Assembly: GCA_049841135.1 (NCBI GenBank)
Contig: JASGHK010000005.1
Coordinates: 992,001-1,056,000 of the forward strand
Direction of reading: 5' to 3'
Length of the DNA: 64,000 nucleotides
Source: JACRCT01 sp049841135
Lineage (GTDB): Bacteria; Myxococcota; Myxococcia; Myxococcales; UBA5297
The notes beneath the pieces were generated by a model. That model was not told the origin of the DNA and searched no databases. It saw nothing but the letters and a program-made list of their open reading frames with translations. Within the stretch, counting starts at the first letter, position 1, and each line of letters opens with the position of its first letter. Below, piece after piece: positions 17,750 to 24,993 of this stretch. Position numbers and translations under genes: made by a program.

Positions 17750-17859
17750 GCTGCGCTCCAGTCGCTGGGGCCGAGACCCGACGGCAGGCCGGCTCGCATC
17801 ATTGCGGTTCCAGGCCGGCCGCACCATTGAGATTCTGGGAGTCGCTTGGCCCTCGAGGA

Positions 17860-18123
17860 TCAAGCGAAAGGGCGGATCAGACGCCCTGCGCGATCACGAG
17901 CCAGTGCGGCGAACGACAAGCCGCGTGGCAGCAGTCGCCGTCTCTTGATCGCCCAGAGGAGTCCGACGGGATACGCCCAGCCGACGGGCGTCAGGGCGAA
18001 GAGGATGGCGCTTGCGAGGACGCCGACGACGAACTCCGACGAAGGAAGGAACGGACAGAAGAAGTGGAGCCCGAGCAGCGACGAAGCGGCGCTCGCGAGG
18101 CCACCTCCGAACAGCCAGGTCAC
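17860..18123 (-). CDS. Small membrane protein (87 residues, start uncertain)
   Basis: Taking the GTG at 18123, the product has about two hydrophobic helices: L-F-G-G-G-L-A-S-A-A-S-S-L-L-G-L and F-V-V-G-V-L-A-S-A-I-L-F-A-L-T-P-V-G-W-A. A basic tail follows (R-R-R-L-L-P-R-G). A start without ATG, and a conflicting short ATG frame that begins at about 18175, leave the N-terminus uncertain; a frameshift is possible. It ends just before the DAGK-like gene, separated by 110 bp. No function assigned. Confidence 0.35.
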   Translation of the reverse strand: MTWLFGGGLASAASSLLGLHFFCPFLPSSEFVVGVLASAILFALTPVGWAYPVGLLWAIKRRRLLPRGLSFAALARDRAGRLIRPFA

Positions 18124-18179
18124 GAGGATCCAGACCCTCGAGCGCCGCCCTACCTCCCTCTGCTTCGGCCGCCATGGTC

Positions 18180-18482
18180 TCAGTCGATGCTGTTGACGCA
18201 GGCCACGGCGCCCAACGACATGTTCTGCGCGCAGGTCGTGGCGCCGGTTGAGCCGCAGTACTGCTTGCCGGTCATGCAGCCGTAGAAGGTGGCCGCCTCG
18301 GAGCGCTGACTCTCGGTGCAGGAGTCCATCGACGCCTCGCAGCTCTTGCGGAAATCGGCCTCGGTGGTGAGCACGGTCAGGCCGCACGACTTGGCCCAGG
18401 TCCAGGCGGCGCCGCAGGCGTCGGGCGCGCAGGCGGAGAGGGCGAGGCAGGCGGCGACGGCGAGCGCGAAGAGGCGGTTCAT
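18180..18482 (-). CDS. Small Cys-rich lipoprotein
   Basis: A 100-residue protein from ATG 18482 with GAGG upstream. The signal peptide ends L-S-A-C (Cys18), a lipobox. The mature part has about eight Cys in a spaced pattern (C-G-A, S-C-G-L, S-C-E, S-C-T, G-C-M, Y-C-G, T-C-A, A-C-V), indicating four disulfides and a stable periplasmic or surface fold. No family is recognised. It is divergent from the DUF6209 lipoprotein; the 320 bases between them are the AT-rich region noted separately. Confidence 0.6.
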   Translation of the reverse strand: MNRLFALAVAACLALSACAPDACGAAWTWAKSCGLTVLTTEADFRKSCEASMDSCTESQRSEAATFYGCMTGKQYCGSTGATTCAQNMSLGAVACVNSID

Positions 18483-18802
18483 GAGGTTCCTCGAGAGCAG
18501 AATTCGGTCGGGGGGGATTGGACCACATCTGGGTATTCGTTGGAGAGCGGTCTCACCACACAAAACCTGGGGTGGTCGCTGGGCATCGACCAGTGCCGAG
18601 CGCCTGGCGAGATCCTCGACTCCTTGGCCAAGCCTGGGAGCTTTCTCCGCATAAAACTCTGAAAAGACTCTAATATCTGCGAGTTTCCCCATGGCCTGCG
18701 AGCGGCTCTGTGATCCCATGTAGGAAAGTCTCCCCCTCCTCGTTCGTGGTGGCGTAGGATGCCACGTAACTCTTAACCGATTCACTCCGAGGGGCGGGCC
18801 AA
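18483..18802. other. Intergenic region with an AT-rich island
   Basis: No gene is supported. A stretch at about 18648-18695 is much more AT-rich than the surroundings and contains TAATAT (18672-18677), which could act as a -10 hexamer for the plus-strand DUF6209 gene. The -35 is not clear. It lies between divergent genes, so promoters for both are expected here. Confidence 0.35.
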
Positions 18803-19723
18803 ATGAAGAGACTGATTCTGGTCGGGCTGCTGCTGTCTGGCTGTGGTGTGGGCGCCGTCGAGACTGGGGAGGTCCAGGCCTCCACTTCCGACTTCCTGAC
18901 CGGCACGGCCACTCCCGCGACGCTGACCTTCGACTCCGCCTGGAACGAGACCGCCGCGGCGCCGATCGTCGCGGGCGGGCAGATCGCCATCGACTACGAC
19001 GCGGCGCGCCTGCCCAACTGCCGCGCCTCGCACAACGGCAACCCCGGCTGGCAGGTCATCGCCAACGTGATGGCCATGCCCAGCGGGCAGATCGTCTCCA
19101 AGGGCATCTTCGACTACGCGCAGACCGAGACCGGCCCCGACTACCACAGCTGGCTGCACACCATCCCGGTCTTCGACGTCCCCGCGGGCACGAGCGAGCT
19201 GCAAATCTGGTTCGAGAACTCGTCGGGCTTCGATCACCCCTGCACCGAGTGGGACAGCGACTTCGGCCGCAACTACCGCTTCTCCGTGGTGGCCGCGCCG
19301 AGCCTGGGGATCATGACCTTCCAGAGCAACTGGACGAACCTCGTCACCGGCACCGTCGCGCGCGGCGGCACGCTACTCGTCACCTACGCTCCTGAGCGGC
19401 TCAAGAGCATCGTCGACGGCGCCTCCTCCAACGGCTACTTCGCGAAGTACCACTGCTATGGCTACGGCTGCTGCTCGCACGAGAACTTCAACCAGCTGCA
19501 CGTGCGCTTCTACGACCATGGCGACTTCGCCAGCTACACCATCGGAGACCCCGCGGTGCAGCTGAGCATCCCCGCCGACGCCACCCGCGTGGAGCTCTAC
19601 TTCGACACCGAGGTCACCACGCTGGTCTGGTTCTGCCAGACGCCGGAATCCAAGAGCGGCGCCGGCCCGGATCGCTTCTACGACTCGAACTACGGCAACA
19701 ACTTCGTCTTCGCGATCCCGTAG
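18803..19723 (+). CDS. Lipoprotein with two DUF6209-like domains
   Basis: A 306-residue protein. The N-terminus ends L-L-S-G-C (Cys14), a lipobox. Two halves share a pattern: L-T-F-x-x-x-W near the start, a G-G-x-x-x-x-x-Y strand, an R-L-P stretch and an acidic Y-G-N-N-Y/F-x-F motif at the end (residues about 41-160 and 170-306). This is the DUF6209 layout known from myxobacterial secreted proteins. W-D-S-D-F-G-R-N-Y ends the first unit and Y-D-S-N-Y-G-N-N-F the second. A beta-sandwich fold at the surface is inferred; function is unknown. A strong terminator follows. Confidence 0.7.
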   Translation: MKRLILVGLLLSGCGVGAVETGEVQASTSDFLTGTATPATLTFDSAWNETAAAPIVAGGQIAIDYDAARLPNCRASHNGNPGWQVIANVMAMPSGQIVSKGIFDYAQTETGPDYHSWLHTIPVFDVPAGTSELQIWFENSSGFDHPCTEWDSDFGRNYRFSVVAAPSLGIMTFQSNWTNLVTGTVARGGTLLVTYAPERLKSIVDGASSNGYFAKYHCYGYGCCSHENFNQLHVRFYDHGDFASYTIGDPAVQLSIPADATRVELYFDTEVTTLVWFCQTPESKSGAGPDRFYDSNYGNNFVFAIP

Positions 19724-19746
19724 CGCCCGTTGTTCGTCGTTTCCCG

Positions 19747-19783
19747 CGGGTCGCAGCCAGGGCTGCGACCCGCTCTGTTTTTG
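19747..19783 (+). terminator. Rho-independent terminator
   Basis: A 13-bp perfect GC-rich stem (19747-19759 with 19762-19774) and a 2-base loop precede TCTGTTTTT (19775-19783). It lies 23 bases after the stop of the DUF6209 gene. Stem plus T-run is the textbook arrangement. Confidence 0.85.
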
Positions 19784-19882
19784 CCGGACCATCCCGCGCG
19801 TCCGTTCTCACGCGCCACTCCTACGCTATGCTCTGCCTCTCACTCGGCCGCTCACCGCCGCGGCCGTCGCATTGAGGCGCTC

Positions 19883-21175
19883 ATGAAGAACGTCTTCCTG
19901 TCGTTGCTGTGCCTGCTCGTGGCGAGCCCTGCCCTCGCCGGGCCCAGGTCGGAGCTGCGCGACGCCTCCGACGAGCTCGATTCCGCGCTCCGCCTGGTCA
20001 AGAAGTCCGGCGGCAGCTGCAAGCAGCTCTCCGGCGACATCGACCAGCTCATCGACGACCTGGACCGCGTCCTCCGGCGAGGCCCGACCTCGCAAGGGAT
20101 CATCAAGTTGCAGACGAACCTGGCAGGCATCGCGCTCGCGACGCTGCCTGCGCACTGTCCCCCCGGCGTCGGCGAGCGGCTGAACAGCGCCTCCAAGCAC
20201 CTCGTCGCCGCGCGTGAGGACTCCGACGACGACTCCGATCACCGGCGCGATCGGGACCGGGACCGGGACCGGGACCGGGACCGGGACCGGGATCGGGATC
20301 GGGATCGGGATCGTGACTACGACCGTGATCGGGATCGCGACCGCGATCGGGATCGGGATCGCGACCGCGACCGCGACCGCGACCGCGATCGTGACCGGGA
20401 CCGCGATGACGACGACCGTCCTTCGCGTCGTGCCAATGGCTTCGTGACGCTGCAACGGCCGCAGCTGACCTACAACGTCCCCTCCAGCATCGACGGCTCG
20501 CCGTCGGTGCGGTTGGCGATACCGCTGATCACCTTCAACGGCTTGACGGGCCAGGTCGTCTCCTCCGGCGTCCGCTATCGCGCCGGCCGGGGCCGCTGGA
20601 GCAACTGGAACGTCGCTCCGGTCGGCGTGGTCGAGTCGAACCCCGACACCTTGGCCAACAAGCTGTTCGACGTCCGCTACTCCACGCTCCGCACGGTGGA
20701 CAACGGCTCCGGCCAGTACGAGGTGGAGATCGCCATCCTCGACTCGAACAACGGGGTCCTCGGCTCGACGTCGGCCCTGGTCCCGCTGGGAGGAAACGCC
20801 GCCCCTCCTCCGCCGGTCGCCGACGCGCCCCGCGACTGCGGCACCGGCGCCGACCCTGGCTGCGCGATGCGCCGCCACGGCCGCGCTCCGATGGACGGCG
20901 TCTCCTTCGCCGCCATGATGACCGCGCTCAACAGCCAGGCCATGGACGTCAACAAGCTGCAGTCCTTCACCTCCATCGCCGGCGCCCAGTACCTGACCGC
21001 CGCCCAGCTCGGGCGCGTCCTCGACACCTTCGTCATGGACGTCAACAAGCTGCAGGCCGCCCGCGCTGCGGCGCCTCACGTCGTCAACCCCATGCACGCC
21101 CTGGGGCTGGCGAACAAGTTCGTCATGTCCACCAACCAGGCGGAGTTCACGCGGCTGATGGGCTCGCAGCAGTAG
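19883..21175 (+). CDS. Secreted protein with Arg-Asp repeat tract and DUF4476 C-terminus
   Basis: A 430-residue protein. The signal peptide ends at A-L-A-G (about residue 19). Residues 20-110 are helical with two Cys. Residues about 115-180 are almost purely alternating Arg-Asp, about 30 pairs with one D-Y. A beta domain follows (about 185-315), then a Pro-rich hinge. The C-terminal 90 residues (V-S-F-A-A-M-M-T-A-L, Y-L-T-A-A-Q-L-G-R-V-L, F-V-M-S-T-N-Q-A-E-F) match DUF4476. The charge-zipper repeat would be extended and highly soluble; such tracts bind nucleic acid or other charged partners in eukaryotes, which is not evidence here. No operon partner. Confidence 0.7.
   Translation: MKNVFLSLLCLLVASPALAGPRSELRDASDELDSALRLVKKSGGSCKQLSGDIDQLIDDLDRVLRRGPTSQGIIKLQTNLAGIALATLPAHCPPGVGERLNSASKHLVAAREDSDDDSDHRRDRDRDRDRDRDRDRDRDRDRDRDYDRDRDRDRDRDRDRDRDRDRDRDRDRDRDDDDRPSRRANGFVTLQRPQLTYNVPSSIDGSPSVRLAIPLITFNGLTGQVVSSGVRYRAGRGRWSNWNVAPVGVVESNPDTLANKLFDVRYSTLRTVDNGSGQYEVEIAILDSNNGVLGSTSALVPLGGNAAPPPPVADAPRDCGTGADPGCAMRRHGRAPMDGVSFAAMMTALNSQAMDVNKLQSFTSIAGAQYLTAAQLGRVLDTFVMDVNKLQAARAAAPHVVNPMHALGLANKFVMSTNQAEFTRLMGSQQ
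20238..20411 (+). repeat. Hexanucleotide repeat CGNGAY encoding Arg-Asp
   Basis: Near-perfect 6-bp units such as CGGGAC, CGGGAT and CGCGAC run for about 170 bp within the DUF4476 gene. Runs of identical units (five CGGGAC, four CGGGAT, four CGCGAC) suggest slippage-driven growth. A change by whole units keeps the frame and only alters tract length. Confidence 0.9.
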
Positions 21176-21364
21176 CCGACGGTCCAGCGAAGGCTCTCCT
21201 CGCGCGGCCACCGGTCTGGCGCGATGACCACGCGCCGCGCCCTTCGCTGGGAATGAGACGCTGTGCGCATTCTCGCGTGTCCGGGCGCCTCCTGCCCGAG
21301 CTGATGGTGCCCCGCGATCGCCCGCGCTAACGCTGCGCGCAGACGACCACAGGAGGCATCAGCG

Positions 21365-22984
21365 ATGCGACATACGTCGATCCTCGGCGGGGCCGGGCTG
21401 GGTGTGCTCACGGCGCTGCCCGTGCTGGCGATCCTCTACCTCGGTCAGCAATGGGCGGGGCTGCCCTATGTGCCTTTCCTCCTCTTCGAATGGTTGACGC
21501 GGGTCTTGCCGGGCCGCGCCATCACCGCAGGCATCGAGGCGATGGTGAGCGTCATCAGCGGCCTGGGGATCGGCCCGACCTCCGCGGTGGCCAAGGCGGC
21601 CGAGATGTCCCTCGCGGTGGCCTCGATGCTCATCGGCGCTGTGGTGCTAGGCATCGCGCTCGCCCTCGTCGGACGCCGAACCGGTCGGCTCGCAATCGCC
21701 GGCGCGGTCGGTGGTGGCCTGCTGTGGGGAATCACCCTGTTGGCCATGACCCGCGTGGGCCCGCCTTCGGCCGGCTTCGTCCGGTCCGCCCTCTGGCTCA
21801 TCGTGGTCCTGGTCGGGTGGGGAGCGATTCTCGGGTATTCGATTGCTCGCACCGCGGGTCGCGGGGAGGGCGTGCCTGCGACGGCTCGCAGGCACTTCCT
21901 TGCCGGTCTGGCGACCCTCGCCGTCGCGGCCTTCGCCGCCGCGGTCGGCCTCGGGCGCTCGCTCGCGCGGCGTGGAGCCAAGACGGTGGGCGCGGAGGGC
22001 GCCGGCGTCGGCGGCACGGGTGCGACCGATCCGCTGCGTCTGGAGACCCGCGGCCCCGCGGCCTCGCCTCCGAGGGAGGCGCTGCAGGCTCGCCTCGAGC
22101 CGGTCCGGGGCACCCGCCCCGAGCTGACCGAGACCGGCCGGTTCTACCGCATCGACATCAACCTGACCCCACCTCGGATCGACGAAGGCGCCTGGCGCCT
22201 GCGCGTCGACGGACTCGTCGGCCACCCCCAGTCCTTCACGCTCGAGGAGCTGCGCGCGCTGCCCGCGGTCAGCCAAGTCGTGACCCTGGAGTGCATCTCC
22301 AACCGCCTCGGCGGCGACCTCATCAGCACCGCGGTCTTCACCGGCGTGCGCCTCACGGACCTCCTCGACCGGGTGGGGCGCAAGCCCGAGGCCAAGACGG
22401 TCTTCCTCGAATCGGCCGACCAGTACTTCGAGACCGTGGAGCCCAGTGACGTCGAGGACCCGCGGACGCTGCTGGTCTGGGCCATGAACGGCGAGCCGCT
22501 CCCCGCCGAGCACGGCTTCCCGCTGCGCATCTACATCCCCAACCGCTACGGGATGAAGCAGCCGAAGTGGATCACGCACCTCGAGGCGACGGCCCAATTC
22601 AAGCCCGGCTACTGGGTCGTGCGCGGCTGGAGCAAAGAGGCGGTCGTGCAGACCACCTCCGTCATCGACACCGTGGGGATGTCGATGATGCTCGGCCAGG
22701 CGACGGTCTTGCCGATCGGCGGCATCGCGTACGGAGGCGCGAGAGGGATCAGCAAGGTCGAAGTCCAGGTCGACGATGGCCCCTGGGCCGCGGCGCAGCT
22801 GCGCACTCCGCCGCTCAGCCCGCTGAGCTGGGTGCAGTGGCTCTACGACTGGCCGCACCAGGAGGGCAGGCACACCTTCCGCGTCCGGGCCTACGACGGC
22901 GCCGGGGTGCTCCAGCCGACGGAGATGCGCAGCCCCCACCCCGGCGGCGCCACCGGGGTGCACGAGCTGACGGTCAACGTCTAG
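21365..22984 (+). CDS. Membrane-fused molybdopterin oxidoreductase (sulfite-oxidase fold)
   Basis: A 539-residue protein. ATG 21365 follows AGGAGG at 8 bases. Residues 1-200 contain about five hydrophobic helices (an integral-membrane module). An Arg-rich linker follows. From about residue 250 the oxidoreductase molybdopterin-binding domain begins: F-Y-R-I-D-I-N, G-W-R/A-W-R-L-R-V-D-G-L, then V-V-T-L-E-C-I-S-N with the Mo-ligand Cys310, and W-A-M-N-G-E-P-L-P. A Mo-co dimerisation Ig-like domain ends the protein. It would carry out a two-electron oxo transfer (sulfite, nitrate or sulfoxide reduction) with electrons likely exchanged at the membrane. Substrate is unknown; no partner cytochrome is adjacent. 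Confidence 0.85.
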   Translation: MRHTSILGGAGLGVLTALPVLAILYLGQQWAGLPYVPFLLFEWLTRVLPGRAITAGIEAMVSVISGLGIGPTSAVAKAAEMSLAVASMLIGAVVLGIALALVGRRTGRLAIAGAVGGGLLWGITLLAMTRVGPPSAGFVRSALWLIVVLVGWGAILGYSIARTAGRGEGVPATARRHFLAGLATLAVAAFAAAVGLGRSLARRGAKTVGAEGAGVGGTGATDPLRLETRGPAASPPREALQARLEPVRGTRPELTETGRFYRIDINLTPPRIDEGAWRLRVDGLVGHPQSFTLEELRALPAVSQVVTLECISNRLGGDLISTAVFTGVRLTDLLDRVGRKPEAKTVFLESADQYFETVEPSDVEDPRTLLVWAMNGEPLPAEHGFPLRIYIPNRYGMKQPKWITHLEATAQFKPGYWVVRGWSKEAVVQTTSVIDTVGMSMMLGQATVLPIGGIAYGGARGISKVEVQVDDGPWAAAQLRTPPLSPLSWVQWLYDWPHQEGRHTFRVRAYDGAGVLQPTEMRSPHPGGATGVHELTVNV

Positions 22985-23078
22985 GTTCAGGGGCGGCACC
23001 TTCACCGCCTGCCAGGTTCGCTCCGTCTCGTTCGTGTCCACGCCCTGAGCACATGACCGCTCACCACTCGGCGCTCGA

Positions 23079-23696
23079 TCAGCCCCCGCGGCGCGGCCGG
23101 CCGCCGGCGCGCTCCACCGCCTCGGCCAGCGCCTCGTACGGCTGCGCTCCGACGATGACCTCGTCGCCGATGAAGAACGTGGGGATGCCGGTCACGCCCC
23201 GCTCCTCCGCCTCGGCGCGCATCGCCTCCACGCGCGCCAGGAAGGCGGGGGCGTCGGCGGCGGCGAGCGTCGTCTCCGGGTCCAGCCCCGCCTCGCTCGC
23301 CGCGCGCCGCAGCACCGTGTCGGACTCCACGTCCTCGCCACGCTCCCAGTAGGCCTTCATCAGCGCCTCGCGCAGGGCGAAGAGCTTGCCTTGGTCGCGC
23401 GCGTGCTCACAGGCGGCCAGGGCGCGACGCGTGTTGCACAGCCGCTCGGAGGCGCGGAAGTCGGGCAGCCCCCGCGAGGCGGCGAAGCGCCGCAGCCGCT
23501 CGTGCATGGCGGGGATGGCCGAGGCTGGGAAGAGCGCCGAGAGCGGCATGCCGCCGCGCGGCGTCTCGGGGTGCAGCTCGAAGCCGCGCCAGTCCAGGTC
23601 CAGCTCGTAGGTCTTCTGCAGCCTGACCAGGCTGCTCTGCTCCGCGATGAAGCAGAAGGGTCAGACGAAGTCGGAGTAGAGGCGGACGGTGACCAT
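23079..23696 (-). CDS. DsbA-family thiol oxidoreductase (FrnE-like), probable selenoprotein with UGA at active site
   Basis: A 205-residue protein with TGA (23661-23663) read as Sec12. ATG 23696 follows GAGGAACCCC. The frame reads Y-S-D-F-V-U-P-F-C-F-I-A-E-Q, so the C-P-F-C thioredoxin-fold active site of the DsbA/FrnE family has TGA for its first Cys. Downstream are family features: W-R-G-F-E-L-H-P-E-T, C-N-T-R-R-A-L-A-A-C-E-like helices and cis-Pro segment V-T-G-I-P-T-F-F-I. No other break is present. A hairpin of bSECIS type sits 25 bases after the TGA. It would catalyse disulfide exchange or isomerisation in the cytosol or envelope (no signal peptide seen). If TGA is a true stop, the gene would be dead or start at an internal ATG lacking the active site. 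The machinery (selA, selB, selC, selD) is not in this window. Confidence 0.75.
23618..23635 (-). promoter_or_regulatory. Candidate bacterial SECIS hairpin
   Basis: Read on the minus strand, the mRNA segment has a perfect 7-bp stem, GCAGCCU paired with AGGCUGC, around a 4-base loop GGUC. The loop begins 33 bases after the UGA. Known bacterial SECIS elements lie inside the coding region just after UGA, with a small loop containing G in its first two positions and a distance of about 16-37 bases; this fits. A second, weaker stem (CUGCUUC with GGAGCAG) lies nearer the UGA. Confidence 0.6.
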
Positions 23697-23794
23697 GGGG
23701 TTCCTCGCGCCCTGTCGGATGCCCGAGCCAGTCGCCGGTTTCGCCGCCGCTGGAGAGCCGATTCGGCCCCCGAGTCGCCTGACCGCTTGGCCGC

Positions 23795-24889
23795 TCAGCG
23801 GCGCGGGCCAGGCGTGCTCTGTGAGAGGGAGAGAGACCGCGGCTGGGTCTGGCCACGCACGGCCGAGAATCCCACGAACCGATCAGCCCTCTCGTCCCAG
23901 AGCCTGAAGCGCAGCGCGGCCAGGCTGCGCCGGACGGTCAGCGGCGGGATCCGCCGCAACTCGGGCGTGGCGTCGAGGCAGCGTTGCAGGTGGTAGTTGG
24001 GCATGCGCGGGCGAAGGTGGTGCACGTGGTGCAGGCCGATGCTCGCTGAGAACCACTGCAGCACCTTGGGGAGCTTGTAGTACGAGCTCCCTTCGAGCGC
24101 CGCGCGCAGGGGGCTCCATTCCCCGTGGCGAGACCAGTAGGAAGGCGAGAACTGGTGCTGTACGTAGAACAGCCAGACGCCGGCGGTCGCCCCGACGAGC
24201 AGCACGCTGAGCTGAGCCAGCAGGTAGGCCCGGAGCCCGAACCGCGAGCCGAGCACCATGGCGACGACCAGCAGCGCCGCATCCGTCCCCAGCGCGCTGA
24301 CGATTCGAGCTCTCGAGGGGCGCGAGCCCGGGAGCCGGTGGATCAGGAGGAAGAGGACCAGGGGCCCGAGTCCGAACATCACGGCCGGGGACCGGAAGAC
24401 CCGGTACTTGAAGCGCTGCCATCGGGGAGCCCGCCAATATTCGTCCACGGTCAGCGTCCAGATGTCGCCCGTGTTCCGACGGTCGAGATCGGCGGCAGTG
24501 GCGTGGTGAGCGAGGTGGAAGTAGCGCCAGTTGCCGAACGGCGTGAGCACCAGCACGCCGAGCGCCACGCCGATGAGCCTGCAGAGCCGCTGGTCGGCCA
24601 CGAAGGAGCCGTGCACGCAGTCGTGAAAGAGGCCGAAGAGCCGAACCAGGAACCCGCCCGCTCCGACCGCCAGGACGAACGAGACTCCCGCCGGGGCACC
24701 GCGCCGCAGGGCCTCCATGAGCGAGAAGAACAGCAGCAGGTAAGGCACGACGGTGTTGCTCAGCTGCCAAGCCGCTCTGCGGCTGCTCGGGGCCTCGTAG
24801 CGACGCAGGCCGGAAACCCATGCAGGCATGCGTTTGCTTCCCGCGGGCCCGGCGGCCTTGCCGGCCTCTCCTCCGGCTTGAAGCTCCAT
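23795..24889 (-). CDS. Membrane fatty-acid desaturase
   Basis: A 364-residue protein starting at ATG 24889. Three histidine boxes are present at the usual distances: H-D-C-V-H (89-93), H-L-A-H-H (125-129) and H-H-V-H-H (287-291). Four or more hydrophobic helices separate them. This is the di-iron acyl-lipid desaturase family (PF00487). It inserts a double bond into an acyl chain in the inner membrane using oxygen and reduced ferredoxin or cytochrome. It lies between the DsbA-family gene (98-bp gap) and the hydrolase (104-bp gap) on the same strand; an operon is possible but not shown. Position specificity (delta-9 or delta-12) cannot be told from the sequence. Confidence 0.85.
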   Translation of the reverse strand: MELQAGGEAGKAAGPAGSKRMPAWVSGLRRYEAPSSRRAAWQLSNTVVPYLLLFFSLMEALRRGAPAGVSFVLAVGAGGFLVRLFGLFHDCVHGSFVADQRLCRLIGVALGVLVLTPFGNWRYFHLAHHATAADLDRRNTGDIWTLTVDEYWRAPRWQRFKYRVFRSPAVMFGLGPLVLFLLIHRLPGSRPSRARIVSALGTDAALLVVAMVLGSRFGLRAYLLAQLSVLLVGATAGVWLFYVQHQFSPSYWSRHGEWSPLRAALEGSSYYKLPKVLQWFSASIGLHHVHHLRPRMPNYHLQRCLDATPELRRIPPLTVRRSLAALRFRLWDERADRFVGFSAVRGQTQPRSLSLSQSTPGPRR

Positions 24890-24993
24890 GGACCCAAGGT
24901 AGGGATGGCGGCTACCTGACGCCCCGGAGGAAGGCGTCGCACCGGTTGCAGTGAAGCTCGTGAGGCCGGACCGCGGAATGCCCGTTTGGCTCG

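Noticed and set aside
20238..20411. The hexanucleotide tract as a CRISPR array
   Set aside because: The units are 6 bp with no spacers and lie in frame inside a gene.
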